Shown in pieces: positions 44,840 to 53,334 of a stretch of 64,000 bases of DNA; position 1 is the first letter of the stretch; every line of letters begins with the position of its first letter. The translations under genes and the position numbers were made by a program. A model generated the notes under the pieces. It saw only the letters and a program-made list of their open reading frames with translations. It made no database searches and was not told the DNA's origin. The stretch covers positions 682,001 to 746,000 of the forward strand of contig JACJID010000005.1 of assembly GCA_014138725.1 (NCBI GenBank). The letters are read 5' to 3'. The DNA is from Kutzneria viridogrisea (lineage in GTDB: Bacteria; Actinomycetota; Actinomycetes; Mycobacteriales; Pseudonocardiaceae).

Positions 44840-45718
44840 GTGCCTCGTCCGTTCGTCGCCTACCTCCGCGTGTACGAACCGTTGTCGGCGTTCGACGCTG
44901 AGTTGGCCGTCCGGATGCGCGCTGCCCTGGACAACGGGCCGCTGGCCCGCTCGGCCGCCGGCGACCGTGAGCGAGAACTGTGGTTGCGATCACAGTTGTC
45001 CCGTCCGGCGGGACTGCTGCCCTGCGAACCGGTCGAGACGGCCCCGTTGGACCTGCTCGTGCTGGACCCCGCCGAGGTGCCCACCGGCCCGGCGGCCTCC
45101 GCGGGGCCCGGGCCGCTCGTCTGCCCGCTGGACCTGCGGGCCCGCTCGGCCGCAGCCCTGGCGGGCTTCCTGAGCACCTCCTCGGGCGTGCTCAGGGCGG
45201 CCGCGCTGGGGATGCCCGCCGACACGGCCAAGGCGCGGGCCAACTCGGTCATGGCCGAGGTGGGCGCGAGCGCCGTGCACGTGGTGTCGACCACGTGGAC
45301 CATCCCGCTGCCCTGGTTCGCCCTGGTCGACGCCGACCACCGGCACGTGGTGCTGGCCCCGCGCGAGGACGCGGAGCGGCAGGTGGCGTGGCGGGTCGCG
45401 ATGGCCGACGCGCGCCGCAGGGTGGCCAGGGCGCACACGGTGGTCAGGGAGGCGCTCGGCGAGAACGGGCCCGCCAGGGTTCTCAGGGACACCGGGCGCT
45501 GGCTGGAGCACTTCCACCCGCACTCGGCCGTCGAACTGGACTACGGCGGGCTGGTGCAGCTGCTCGACGACGAACAGCTGCTGGAGGACAGCTCAGCGGT
45601 CGACGTGCAGGCCATCGTGGACGCCCTGGAGCAGGGCGACACCGAGGAGGTGGCCCTGCGCTACGAGCAGCTGAGGGAGTTCTGGGGCGAACTGGCCGCG
45701 CACGAGCGGTACGGCTAG
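44840..45718 (+). CDS. Conserved actinobacterial hypothetical protein
   Basis: 292 residues from GTG 44840. The N-terminus reads PRPFVAYLRVYEPLSAF, and the middle contains WFALVDADHRHVVLAPREDAERQVAWRVAMADARRRVARAH (partial). No signal peptide or membrane span; predicted mainly helical. I recognise the general pattern as a conserved actinomycete family of unknown function, but cannot assign a role. It overlaps the convergent RsiG-like gene by 4 bp. Confidence 0.7.
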   Translation: MPRPFVAYLRVYEPLSAFDAELAVRMRAALDNGPLARSAAGDRERELWLRSQLSRPAGLLPCEPVETAPLDLLVLDPAEVPTGPAASAGPGPLVCPLDLRARSAAALAGFLSTSSGVLRAAALGMPADTAKARANSVMAEVGASAVHVVSTTWTIPLPWFALVDADHRHVVLAPREDAERQVAWRVAMADARRRVARAHTVVREALGENGPARVLRDTGRWLEHFHPHSAVELDYGGLVQLLDDEQLLEDSSAVDVQAIVDALEQGDTEEVALRYEQLREFWGELAAHERYG

Positions 45719-46338
45719 GGCTCCAGCGCCCCGTCGCCGCGTGGGGCGCGCTGGGCGGCCAGCAGCTCGTCCACCGAGGCGCTGCCGCGCTGGTAGCGCC
45801 CGGCGATCTCCCCGTTGATCCGGTCCACCACGTCCTGCACCTCGCGGCGGCGGGCCGAGACCGAGGCCTCCTCCGCGACGAACGCCTGCCTGGCCTGGTC
45901 CAGCTTCTCGTCGCTGAGCGAGCTGACGTCGGACAGGTCCACGTCGGAGACCAGCGCCTCCACGTGCCTGCGGTGCGCCTCGGCTCTGGAGGGCTCCAGG
46001 GTCTGGTAGCGGCCCAGCCCGGTCGCCGGGCCCACCGCGTTCTCCGCGAGGATCGCGGCCAGCCGCTCCACCACGGGCGCGGCGGAACCGCCCTCGACCC
46101 TGCGCTGCTGCTCGGCCTTCACGATGTCGATCCGGGCGTGCAGCAACCGCCGCAGGTAGGAAAGGTCGGTTTCCTCCTGCGCTGCTTCATCGCGCAGCGC
46201 GCGTACCCCATCGAGTGCGAGCTCTTCGATGCCGGCGGTGTAGTCCGGAGCGAGAACTCGGTCGATGCGCCGCCGCCCGCCAGGACGGACCTCGATCACA
46301 CCGACATCCTGAAGCACATCACCGTCATGCGCCAACAC
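45715..46338 (-). CDS. rsiG: RsiG-like anti-sigma factor with c-di-GMP-binding motifs
   Basis: 207 residues from GTG 46338; GTG 46299 would give 194 and is also plausible. RsiG of Streptomyces is a coiled-coil anti-sigma factor that holds sigma WhiG when bound to c-di-GMP, through motifs E(X)3S(X)2R(X)3Q(X)3D. The second helix here has an exact match: E157, S161, R164, Q168, D172. The first helix has E56, S60, R63, H67, D71, with His in place of Gln. Helical spacing is perfect in both. No WhiG gene lies in the window. Confidence 0.82.
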   Translation of the reverse strand: MLAHDGDVLQDVGVIEVRPGGRRRIDRVLAPDYTAGIEELALDGVRALRDEAAQEETDLSYLRRLLHARIDIVKAEQQRRVEGGSAAPVVERLAAILAENAVGPATGLGRYQTLEPSRAEAHRRHVEALVSDVDLSDVSSLSDEKLDQARQAFVAEEASVSARRREVQDVVDRINGEIAGRYQRGSASVDELLAAQRAPRGDGALEP

Positions 46339-46351
46339 CTGAGCACTCGTT

Positions 46352-47206
46352 TCAACCGGACTGTTGCACTCCGATCAGCTTGCGCACCTCGTCCGGGGAC
46401 AGCGGCGGCCGCTGGGCGATCCTGGCCAGTCCGCTGGCCCTGGCCACGAGTTGGGCGTTGTCCTTGACCCGCTCACCCCGTGCGTAGGAGATGGTGTCCT
46501 CCATGCCGACGCGCAGGTGACCGCCCGCCGAGAGCGAAGCCAACATCACCGGTATGGAGGAGCGGCCGACCCCGGTCGCGGAGAAGGTGGCGCCCTCCGG
46601 GATCAGTCGCAGGGCCGCCGCGAGGGTCTCGGTGTCGCCCGCCATGCCGCCCGGCACGCCCATGACCAGGTCCACGTGCACGTGCCCGCCAGCGGGCAGG
46701 CCGTGCTTGTCCAGCAGCCGGTGCAGGGAGGTGAGCTGGCCCAGGTCGAAGATCTCGTACTCGGGCACGATGCCGCGTTCCCGCATCCGCTTGTGCAGTT
46801 CGACCACGAACTCCCAGCGGTTCATGAACACGTCGTCGCCGAAGTTGACCGTGCCCATCGTGCAGGAGGCCGAGTCCGGCATGGCCTCCAGCACGCGCAG
46901 CCGGTGCTCCTCGGGATCGGTCACCGCCCCGCCGCTGGACAGCTGCACGACCAGGTTGGTCTCCGCGCGCAGGGCCGCCACGGTGTCCTTGAGCCTGCCC
47001 AGGTCCAGGCTCGGCTTCGTGTCCTCGCCCCGGATGTGCACGTGGATCATCGCCGCGCCCACGCGCTCGCAGTCCTTCGCGGTGCTGACCAGCTCGTCCA
47101 GGGTCACCGGCAGGTTGGGCACGTCCGCCTTGGCGTGCTCGGCCCCGGTGGGCGCCACCGTGACGATGGTGCCGTGCGAACCGGGGCGGGGTGTCGACGC
47201 TGACAT
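46352..47206 (-). CDS. BKACE-family beta-keto acid cleavage enzyme
   Basis: 284 residues from ATG 47206. It belongs to the 3-keto-5-aminohexanoate cleavage (Kce)-type family, which condenses a beta-keto acid with acetyl-CoA. The zinc site His-x-His is in AAMIHVHIRGED and further residues are in GHVHVDLVMGVPGG; QLSSGGAVTD and MPDSASCTMGTVNFGDDVF are family hallmarks. The actual substrate is unknown. It lies 13 bp upstream of the RsiG-like gene on the same strand and may be co-transcribed. Confidence 0.88.
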   Translation of the reverse strand: MSASTPRPGSHGTIVTVAPTGAEHAKADVPNLPVTLDELVSTAKDCERVGAAMIHVHIRGEDTKPSLDLGRLKDTVAALRAETNLVVQLSSGGAVTDPEEHRLRVLEAMPDSASCTMGTVNFGDDVFMNRWEFVVELHKRMRERGIVPEYEIFDLGQLTSLHRLLDKHGLPAGGHVHVDLVMGVPGGMAGDTETLAAALRLIPEGATFSATGVGRSSIPVMLASLSAGGHLRVGMEDTISYARGERVKDNAQLVARASGLARIAQRPPLSPDEVRKLIGVQQSG

Positions 47207-47389
47207 GCCGCTGATCCTGGCACAGGCCCGGTTGGGGCGGACCCCGGAACTCTGCGCGCAAACGTTTGTCCACAGGTGTCGAGTTGTCCACATGCGGATC
47301 TTGAGCAAGATCGGGTGTCGGGGTGGGGCGGTAGACTGGACTCGGGGTCGCCCCCCTGGGAGTGGCGGGGGATTGTCTTTTCGTGACTA

Positions 47390-48433
47390 CTAGCGCCCCA
47401 GGTTGCGGGCGGCTTCGCGGCCCAGGCCCGGAGTGTCCGGCGGCACGGAGTCGGGGTCCACGGCGGCGGGCACGGCCCGGTCCTCGGCGCCGGCGATCAG
47501 CTGGGCGTCCACCGGGACGGACCGCTTGACCAGGGCGAGCGCGATGGGGCCGAGCTCGTGGTGCCGCGCGGCGGTGCCGACCCGGCCGACCACGCGGCCG
47601 TCCAGCAGCACGGGGTCGCCGGTGTCCGGCAGGGCGTCGAGCGAGCCGTCCAGGTGCAGCAGCAGCATGCGGCGCGGCGGGCGGCCCACGTTGTGCACCT
47701 TGGCCACGGTCTCCTGGCCCCGGTAGCAGCCCTTGTCCAGGTGCACGGCGGTGCCGATCCAGTTCACCTCGTGCGGGATCGTGCGCTCGTCGGTGTCCAC
47801 CCCGAGCCGGGGCCGCAGGCGCTCGGCCCGCAGCGCCTCGAAGGCCCAGCTCCCGGCGGGGCGCGCACCGGCGGAGGTCAGCCGCTCCCACCAGGCGTCC
47901 AGCTCGGCGCGGGGGACCAGCAGGTCGACCCCGGGGTAGGGCATGGGGCGCACGAAGCCGCCGCCGGGCAGGGCGCCGGTCTCGGGCACGAGGCGGGCGG
48001 TGTCGGGGCCGATGACCGAGAGCACGGCGAGCTCGGCGGTGGCGTCGCGGGGTTCGACCTTCGACCAGAAGACCATCGACCGCAGGTAGGCCAGCAGCGG
48101 CCCGGCGGTGCCGGGCTCCACGTCCAGCCAGGTGGTGCCGTCCAGGTCGGTGAGCACGGCGTGGTGCTCCACCCGGCCCTGCACGTCGAGGACCAGCGCC
48201 TCGGTGCTGGCCCCGTCGGGCAGCGCGGTCAGGTGCTGGCTGGTCAGCGAGTGCAGCCAGGTCAGCCGGTCCGCGCCGGGCACGGCGATGACCTCGCGGT
48301 GCGAGCGGTCCACCACGGCCACCGAGCGCACGGCGGTGCGCTGCTCGGAGAACGGGTCCCCGTAGTGCCACGGGACCCCGGCGTCGGGCGAGCCCTCCGG
48401 GGCGGCGACGGCACCGGGACGCTGGGAAGTCAC
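47390..48433 (-). CDS. ygfZ: YgfZ/GcvT-like folate-binding protein
   Basis: 347 residues from GTG 48433, with GAGGAG upstream inside the Fur-like gene (GTGA overlap). The signature KGCYRGQETVAKVHNVG (K-G-C-Y-x-G-Q-E) with its conserved Cys is diagnostic of YgfZ, a tetrahydrofolate-linked factor for iron-sulfur cluster enzymes. The N-terminal part (DRSHREVIAVPGADRLTWLHSLTSQ) resembles aminomethyltransferase GcvT. It corresponds to the Rv0811c position in mycobacteria, from memory. Confidence 0.88.
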   Translation of the reverse strand: MTSQRPGAVAAPEGSPDAGVPWHYGDPFSEQRTAVRSVAVVDRSHREVIAVPGADRLTWLHSLTSQHLTALPDGASTEALVLDVQGRVEHHAVLTDLDGTTWLDVEPGTAGPLLAYLRSMVFWSKVEPRDATAELAVLSVIGPDTARLVPETGALPGGGFVRPMPYPGVDLLVPRAELDAWWERLTSAGARPAGSWAFEALRAERLRPRLGVDTDERTIPHEVNWIGTAVHLDKGCYRGQETVAKVHNVGRPPRRMLLLHLDGSLDALPDTGDPVLLDGRVVGRVGTAARHHELGPIALALVKRSVPVDAQLIAGAEDRAVPAAVDPDSVPPDTPGLGREAARNLGR

Positions 48434-48876
48434 AGGTTCTCCTCTTCGTTCACGCACACCTGGCAGGTACCGGACAGGGCCAGGTGACTGGCGTCCAACC
48501 GGAACCCGGTGTCGGCGGACAGCCGGGCCGACAACCCGTCCAGCAGCGAGCACGGCACCTCGTTCACCCGGCCGCAGCGGTGGCAGACCAAGTGCACGTG
48601 CTCATGCTCGTCAACGGAATAGGTGGGCGCGCCATGCCCGAGGTGGGTGTGACGAACCAGGCTCAGCTTCTCCAGCAGCTCCAGGGTCCGGTAGACGGTG
48701 GTGATGTTGACCGTTGGCGCGGTGCGCTGCACCTGCTGGCAGATCTGTTCGGGGGTCGCGTGCTCCAGCTCGCGCACCGCGTCCAGCACCAGTTGGCGCT
48801 GCGGTGTCATGCGCATCCCACGCTCGTGCAAGGTGCGACGAAGTCGTGCGGCCTGCTGCGGGCTCACGGTCTCCAC
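48430..48876 (-). CDS. Fur family metal-responsive repressor
   Basis: 148 residues from GTG 48876. An N-terminal winged helix (RGMRMTPQRQLVLDAVREL; NITTVYRTLELLEKLSLV) is followed by a metal-binding C-terminal domain: H91, H93, H95, and two structural-zinc pairs, C98-x2-C101 and C138-x2-C141. The regulated metal (iron, zinc or other) cannot be told. It is divergent from pabC with only 43 bp between starts, and upstream of and coupled to the YgfZ-like gene. Confidence 0.9.
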   Translation of the reverse strand: METVSPQQAARLRRTLHERGMRMTPQRQLVLDAVRELEHATPEQICQQVQRTAPTVNITTVYRTLELLEKLSLVRHTHLGHGAPTYSVDEHEHVHLVCHRCGRVNEVPCSLLDGLSARLSADTGFRLDASHLALSGTCQVCVNEEENL

Positions 48877-48883
48877 ACCTTGG

Positions 48884-48912
48884 ATGGTAGGCCGCTGCGG
48901 TGTGAGTAGGCT
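48884..48912. promoter_or_regulatory. Paired -10 elements of divergent leaderless genes (Fur-like and pabC)
   Basis: On the minus strand TACCAT (48884-48889) ends 7 nt before the GTG at 48876. On the plus strand TAGGCT (48907-48912) ends exactly 7 nt before the ATG at 48920. Neither gene has a Shine-Dalgarno sequence. Both mRNAs would start at the initiation codon. Confidence 0.6.
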
Positions 48913-48919
48913 CGGTCAC

Positions 48920-49762
48920 ATGCGCGTGCTGGCCCTGTTGGATGGAACCACCGTTGATCCTGAGACCCCGCTGGTGCGGGTGGACGACCTCGGGCTGCTC
49001 CGCGGTGACGGCGTGTTCGAAACCGTGCTCGTGGTCGACGGGCGGCCGAGGGAACTCGGCCCGCACCTGGACCGGCTCGCCCGCTCGGCTGCCATGCTCG
49101 AACTGCCCGAGCCGGACCGCTCGGGCTGGGAGCGCTGCGTGGACGCGGTGATCAACAACTGGACCGGCGACAGGCAGATGGCGCTCAAGCTGGTGCTGAC
49201 CAGGGGCGCGGAGTACGGGGACGGCACACCAACGGCCTTCGCCATGGGACTGCCCATCGGGGAGAAGGTCCTGCGCCAGCGCGAGCAGGGCATCTCGGCG
49301 GTCACCCTGGAGCGCGGCATCGACCCGGGGCTGGCCGAGCGCGCGCCCTGGCTGCTGCTGGGCTCGAAGTCCCTGTCCTACGCGGTCAACATGGCCGCCC
49401 TGCGGCACGCGGCCAAGCTCGGCGCCGACGAGGTGATCTTCACGGCCTCCGACGGCACGGTGCTGGAGGGGCCCACCTCCACGGTGATCCTGGTGCGCGG
49501 GCGCACCCTGATCACCCCGCCCGCCAACATCGGCATCCTGCCCGGCACCACCCAGGCCGCGCTGTTCCGCGCCGCCGAGCGGTCCGGCTGGTCGATCAAG
49601 GTGGAGCCGGTGCGGACCTCGGACCTCACCGACAACGACGGGGTGTTCCTGGTGTCCAGCGTGCGCGCGATCACCCGGGTGAACAGCCTCGACGGCCAGC
49701 AGCTGGGCGACTTCAGCGCACTGCACGCCGAGCTGACCGCGCTGTACGAGTCGGAGTACTGA
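48920..49762 (+). CDS. pabC: Aminodeoxychorismate lyase (class IV PLP enzyme)
   Basis: 280 residues from ATG 48920, with the -10 box 7 nt upstream. PLP fold-type IV. The N-terminus has VRVDDLGLLRGDGVFETVLV, the active-site Lys is in LLGSKSLSYAVNMAALRHA, and TASDGTVLEGPTSTVILV and GILPGTTQAAL are conserved. It corresponds to mycobacterial Rv0812, known as aminodeoxychorismate lyase (p-aminobenzoate synthesis for folate); a branched-chain or D-amino acid aminotransferase is the alternative. Neighbour to the folate-linked YgfZ-like gene. Confidence 0.85.
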   Translation: MRVLALLDGTTVDPETPLVRVDDLGLLRGDGVFETVLVVDGRPRELGPHLDRLARSAAMLELPEPDRSGWERCVDAVINNWTGDRQMALKLVLTRGAEYGDGTPTAFAMGLPIGEKVLRQREQGISAVTLERGIDPGLAERAPWLLLGSKSLSYAVNMAALRHAAKLGADEVIFTASDGTVLEGPTSTVILVRGRTLITPPANIGILPGTTQAALFRAAERSGWSIKVEPVRTSDLTDNDGVFLVSSVRAITRVNSLDGQQLGDFSALHAELTALYESEY

Positions 49763-49802
49763 GCGGGTGCGGGGAGGGCGGTTCGGCCCTCCCCGCCACC
49801 AG

Positions 49803-52379
49803 CTACTTCAAACCGCTGTCCACGGCGGTCATCAGGGTGCCGGTGTCACCGGACATCTCCCAGATCATCGCGCCGAGCAGCCCCTTGCTCTTGATGTAGG
49901 CCATCTTCTTGCCGATCGCCCAGGCGTCGTCGAAGGACCACCACTGGCCGTCGGCCCCGGTGTAACCGTAGGTGGCCACCGCCTGTTCGTTGTGGTAAAC
50001 GGTCATTCCCGGTAGTGCCGACAACAGGTTGCTGTAACCGCGTGTGCCCGCCTCCTCGGCGAACTGCCCCGGCGCCGCACCCTTGGCCGCCTGCCACTCC
50101 CCGTGCGCCCCGCCATCGGTCACGCTCTGCCAGCCGCGACCGTAGAACGGGATGCCCACGGTTATCTTGCGCGGATTCACCCCCGCACCCAGATATGCCT
50201 GCACCGCCCCGTCCACGCTGAAGTGGAACGGGTACGGGTCATTGCTCGCCGGGTACAGGTTGGCCTGGTCCCCGGTCCGGTTCGGTTCCCAGGAGTTGTC
50301 ACTGCCGGAACCGTGGAAGTCATAACCCTGCACGTTGAAGATGTCCAGGGACTTCGCGGTCTGCGGCAGGTCCCAGCCCTCACCGATCTTCGTCGGGTCG
50401 GCCGGGGTGAACGCGGTCAGCTGGTAGCGCTTGCCGCCGCCGAGCGCGTCGAGCTGGCTGCGGAACTCCGCGAGCAGCGCGGTCAGGTTCGCCTTGTCGT
50501 TCGCGCTGTGGTGGTTGCCGGGATGCCCGTTGGCGTCCCCGGGCCACTCCCAGTCCACGTCGATGCCGTCGAAGATGCCCGCGGCCACACCGGCGCCGCC
50601 CGCACCGCCGGTCACCGGCAGGTTGCCCTTGATCCACGTGTCGATGCAGGAGCTGACGAACTTCTTGCGCGAGGCGTCGGTGGCCGCCACGTCGGAGAAG
50701 TACTTCGAGTACGTCCAGCCGCCCAGCGAGACCAGCACCTTCAGGTTCGGGTACTTCGCCTTCAGCTTCTTGACCTGGTTGAGGTTGCCGCGCAGCGGGG
50801 CCCAGCCGTCGTCGGCCACCCCGTCCACCGACTGGGCCGCGCTCATCGGCCTGCCGTAGTCCGCATCGGCGTCCCCGGCCCCGTCGCCCTGGTTCGGGTC
50901 CTCGGGGTCGGACGTGGTGCCCTTGGTGACCCCGGACAGGCAGGTCAGGTTCACCGGGTCGATGTTCTCGAAGGCGTACAACAGGTGCGTCAGCTTGCCC
51001 GCGGCCCCGGTGTCCACCAGGTTCTTCACGAAGTACTGCCTGCCGTAGATGCCCCACTGCACGAAGTAGCCGATCTTGGCGTAGCCGTTGCCGATCACGT
51101 CGGCGGTGGTGGCGGTGACCGCGCTGCTGGCGGCCGAGGTGTTGTCGTAGCCGTCCCGCGCCCGCACGGTGAAGCTGTACTGGGTGGAGGGGCTCAGCCC
51201 GGTCACCGTGGCCGCCGTGCCGGTGACGGTGGTGGCCAGTGCCGTGCCGGTGTACACGTCGTAGGCGACGACCCCGGTGTTGTCGGTGGACGCGGACCAG
51301 GTCAGCGACACGCTGGTCGAGTCGGTGCCCTTCACGGCCAGGTTCGACGGCGCGGTCGGCGGCTGCGTGTCCTCCCCGGGATCGTTCGTGGTGACCTGGA
51401 CGGGAGCGCTGGCCGCCGAGGCGGTGCCGTGCGTGTCCTTGGCCTTCACGGTGAACGTGTACGCGGTCTTCGGCGTCAGACCGGAAACCGTTGCGCTGGT
51501 TGAGGTCGTGCTCGTGGCCAGTGCCGTGCCGTTGTAGACCTCATAGCCCGCGACGGGGAGATCGCCGGGAGTGGCGGCATTCCAGGCGAGCGTCACGGAC
51601 TTGGTGGTCTTCACCGTGGCGCGGGCGTTGGTGGGTGCGGAGGGCGGCGCGTCCGCGCTGCCGTCGCACTTGGCGTCGTTGACCCGGCAGTTGGCCGGGG
51701 ATCCGTTGCCGGACAAGGTGAACGTCAGACTGTACGGCTCGGTTGTGCCGTGCGCCTTGACGACTGCGTTGTAGTAGGCGGGATTGGCCACCACGTGCGT
51801 GCCGGTCTGCGTCACGGTGCCGTTCTGGGCGTTGCCCACCGTGGTGCCGCTGGGCACGTCGAAGGCGATGGACCAGGTCTTCAGGTCGGCGTCCCCGTTG
51901 TTGGCGACCACGTACTTGCCGGTGGAGCCGGACTGGGAGTAGACGGCGGTGACGGTCGCGGCGGAGGTCGGCGGTGTGCCGCCACCGGTCCCGTCGCAGT
52001 TGGCGCCGTTGAGCGTGCAGTTCACCGGCTGTGCGGCGCCGCTGAGCGTGAACGTCAGGCTGTAGGGCTCGGTGGACCCGTTCGCGGGCACGGAGGTGTT
52101 GTAGAAGGCCGGGTTCGCGGTCACGTGCGTGCCGCTCTGGCTGACCGTGCCGTTCTGCGCGTTGCCGATGACGACCCCGCTGGGCAGGTCGAAGGCCAGC
52201 GCCCAGCCGTTGACCGCGGTGGCCCCCGAGTTGGCGATGACGAACTTGCCGCCGCCCGCGGTGGCGGTGAAGGTGGCGGTGAGGCCGGGTGTCGCCGCGG
52301 CGGTCGGCGCGAGCGCGACGAGCAGACCGGCCGGGAGTAGCAGTGCGGCGATCACGCCGAACAGACGTTGTCGGTGCAT
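49803..52379 (-). CDS. Secreted modular GH18 chitinase (2 x CBM2-like, 2 x FnIII, GH18)
   Basis: 858 residues from ATG 52379. Signal peptide 1-29 (ATAAATPG cleavage region). Two CBM2-like carbohydrate-binding modules (about 30-127 and 140-240, each with WxL/IAFDLPSG or DVPSG and NAQNGTV, flanked by Cys), two fibronectin III domains (about 250-335 and 343-430), and a GH18 barrel from about 436 (KIGYFVQWGIYGRQY). The catalytic DxxDxDxE is intact in FDGIDVDWEWPGD (Glu near 603). It hydrolyses chitin outside the cell. DasR-like sites are upstream, so N-acetylglucosamine-responsive control is likely. Confidence 0.92.
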   Translation of the reverse strand: MHRQRLFGVIAALLLPAGLLVALAPTAAATPGLTATFTATAGGGKFVIANSGATAVNGWALAFDLPSGVVIGNAQNGTVSQSGTHVTANPAFYNTSVPANGSTEPYSLTFTLSGAAQPVNCTLNGANCDGTGGGTPPTSAATVTAVYSQSGSTGKYVVANNGDADLKTWSIAFDVPSGTTVGNAQNGTVTQTGTHVVANPAYYNAVVKAHGTTEPYSLTFTLSGNGSPANCRVNDAKCDGSADAPPSAPTNARATVKTTKSVTLAWNAATPGDLPVAGYEVYNGTALATSTTSTSATVSGLTPKTAYTFTVKAKDTHGTASAASAPVQVTTNDPGEDTQPPTAPSNLAVKGTDSTSVSLTWSASTDNTGVVAYDVYTGTALATTVTGTAATVTGLSPSTQYSFTVRARDGYDNTSAASSAVTATTADVIGNGYAKIGYFVQWGIYGRQYFVKNLVDTGAAGKLTHLLYAFENIDPVNLTCLSGVTKGTTSDPEDPNQGDGAGDADADYGRPMSAAQSVDGVADDGWAPLRGNLNQVKKLKAKYPNLKVLVSLGGWTYSKYFSDVAATDASRKKFVSSCIDTWIKGNLPVTGGAGGAGVAAGIFDGIDVDWEWPGDANGHPGNHHSANDKANLTALLAEFRSQLDALGGGKRYQLTAFTPADPTKIGEGWDLPQTAKSLDIFNVQGYDFHGSGSDNSWEPNRTGDQANLYPASNDPYPFHFSVDGAVQAYLGAGVNPRKITVGIPFYGRGWQSVTDGGAHGEWQAAKGAAPGQFAEEAGTRGYSNLLSALPGMTVYHNEQAVATYGYTGADGQWWSFDDAWAIGKKMAYIKSKGLLGAMIWEMSGDTGTLMTAVDSGLK

Positions 52380-52430
52380 GGTGCTCCTGCCTGCAGGATG
52401 ACGGGAGGCGGCCGTAGCAGTCCGAACTTA

Positions 52431-52468
52431 AGTGGCCTAGACCACAGCGTCAATGGGTCTAGACCATT
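52431..52468 (-). promoter_or_regulatory. Two DasR-like (dre) sites upstream of the chitinase gene
   Basis: agtggcctagaccaca (52431-52446) and atgggtctagaccatt (52453-52468). Each differs by one base from the 12-bp chitinase promoter repeat TGGTCTAGACCA recognised by DasR in Streptomyces. Centres are 22 bp apart, two helical turns. They lie 52-90 bp upstream of the chitinase ATG; the second overlaps the stop codon of pxpC. Confidence 0.72.
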
Positions 52469-53334
52469 TGGGCGGTGCCGAACCGGAGCGCCGCGCCGGG
52501 GCCGGCCTGCCCCAGCCGGGGCAGCGAATTCGGCGCCACCACACCGACAACGGGGTAGCCGCCGGTCACCGGGTGATCGGCCAGGAACAGCACCGGCAGG
52601 CCGTTCGCGGGTACCTGCACCGCCCCGGTGACCACACCCTCGCTGGGCAGTTCGAGCCTCTCGCGTGCGGGCACACGGCGCAGCGGCTCACCCTCCAGGC
52701 GCAGGCCGATCCGGTTGCTCCGTTCGGACACGGTCCAGCGAGCGCCGTTGAGCCGGGCGAGCGAGTCGGCGTCGAACCAGTCCTCGCGCGGGCCCAGCAG
52801 CAGCGGTACGACCAGCTCGCCGGGCAGGGCCGAGGCCGCGAGCACGTCCACCCCGCTGGGCAGGCCCGCGGGCGCACCGAGTGCCAGCGAGTCGTTGGCG
52901 CGCAACGGGTTCGGGCCGATGCCGGAGAGCACGTCGGTGGACCGGCTGCCCAGGTGCTCGGGCACGTCCACGCCGCCGGACAGCGCCACGTAGCAGCGGA
53001 TCCCGCCCTGCGGGCTGCCCAGCGCCAGCACCTGGCCCGCGCCGAGGTGCACCGGGGTGTGCGAGTCCACGCGATGACCGTCAACGGTCACCGGCACGGC
53101 CGGTCCGGTGACGGCCACGGTGCAGGAGCAGTCGGCGCGCAGCACAAGACCGCCGAGCAGCGCCTCGATGCCCGCCGCCGACTCCTCGTTGCCCACGAGC
53201 CGGTTGGCCAGGGCCAGTGCGGGCTGGTCCAGCGCGCCGGAGGGCGGCACGCCGAGGTGGGCGTGGCCGGGGCGACCGCGGTCCTGGACCAGTGCCTGCG
53301 GACCTGTGCGAACGATCGTGCAGCTCCTGCTCAC
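52459..53334 (-). CDS. pxpC: 5-oxoprolinase subunit C (biotin-dependent carboxylase-like, KipA family)
   Basis: 291 residues from GTG 53334, overlapping the pxpB stop by 4 bp. It contains VRTGPQALVQDRGRPGHAHLGVPPSGALD at the N-terminus (partial), NRLVGNEESAAGIEALLGG and the C-terminal HPVTGGYPVVGVVAPNSLPRLGQ, hallmarks of the KipA/PxpC family. With PxpA and PxpB it opens 5-oxoproline (pyroglutamate) to glutamate with ATP. PxpA is not in the window. The stop codon lies within the second dre site. Confidence 0.88.
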   Translation of the reverse strand: MSRSCTIVRTGPQALVQDRGRPGHAHLGVPPSGALDQPALALANRLVGNEESAAGIEALLGGLVLRADCSCTVAVTGPAVPVTVDGHRVDSHTPVHLGAGQVLALGSPQGGIRCYVALSGGVDVPEHLGSRSTDVLSGIGPNPLRANDSLALGAPAGLPSGVDVLAASALPGELVVPLLLGPREDWFDADSLARLNGARWTVSERSNRIGLRLEGEPLRRVPARERLELPSEGVVTGAVQVPANGLPVLFLADHPVTGGYPVVGVVAPNSLPRLGQAGPGAALRFGTAQMV

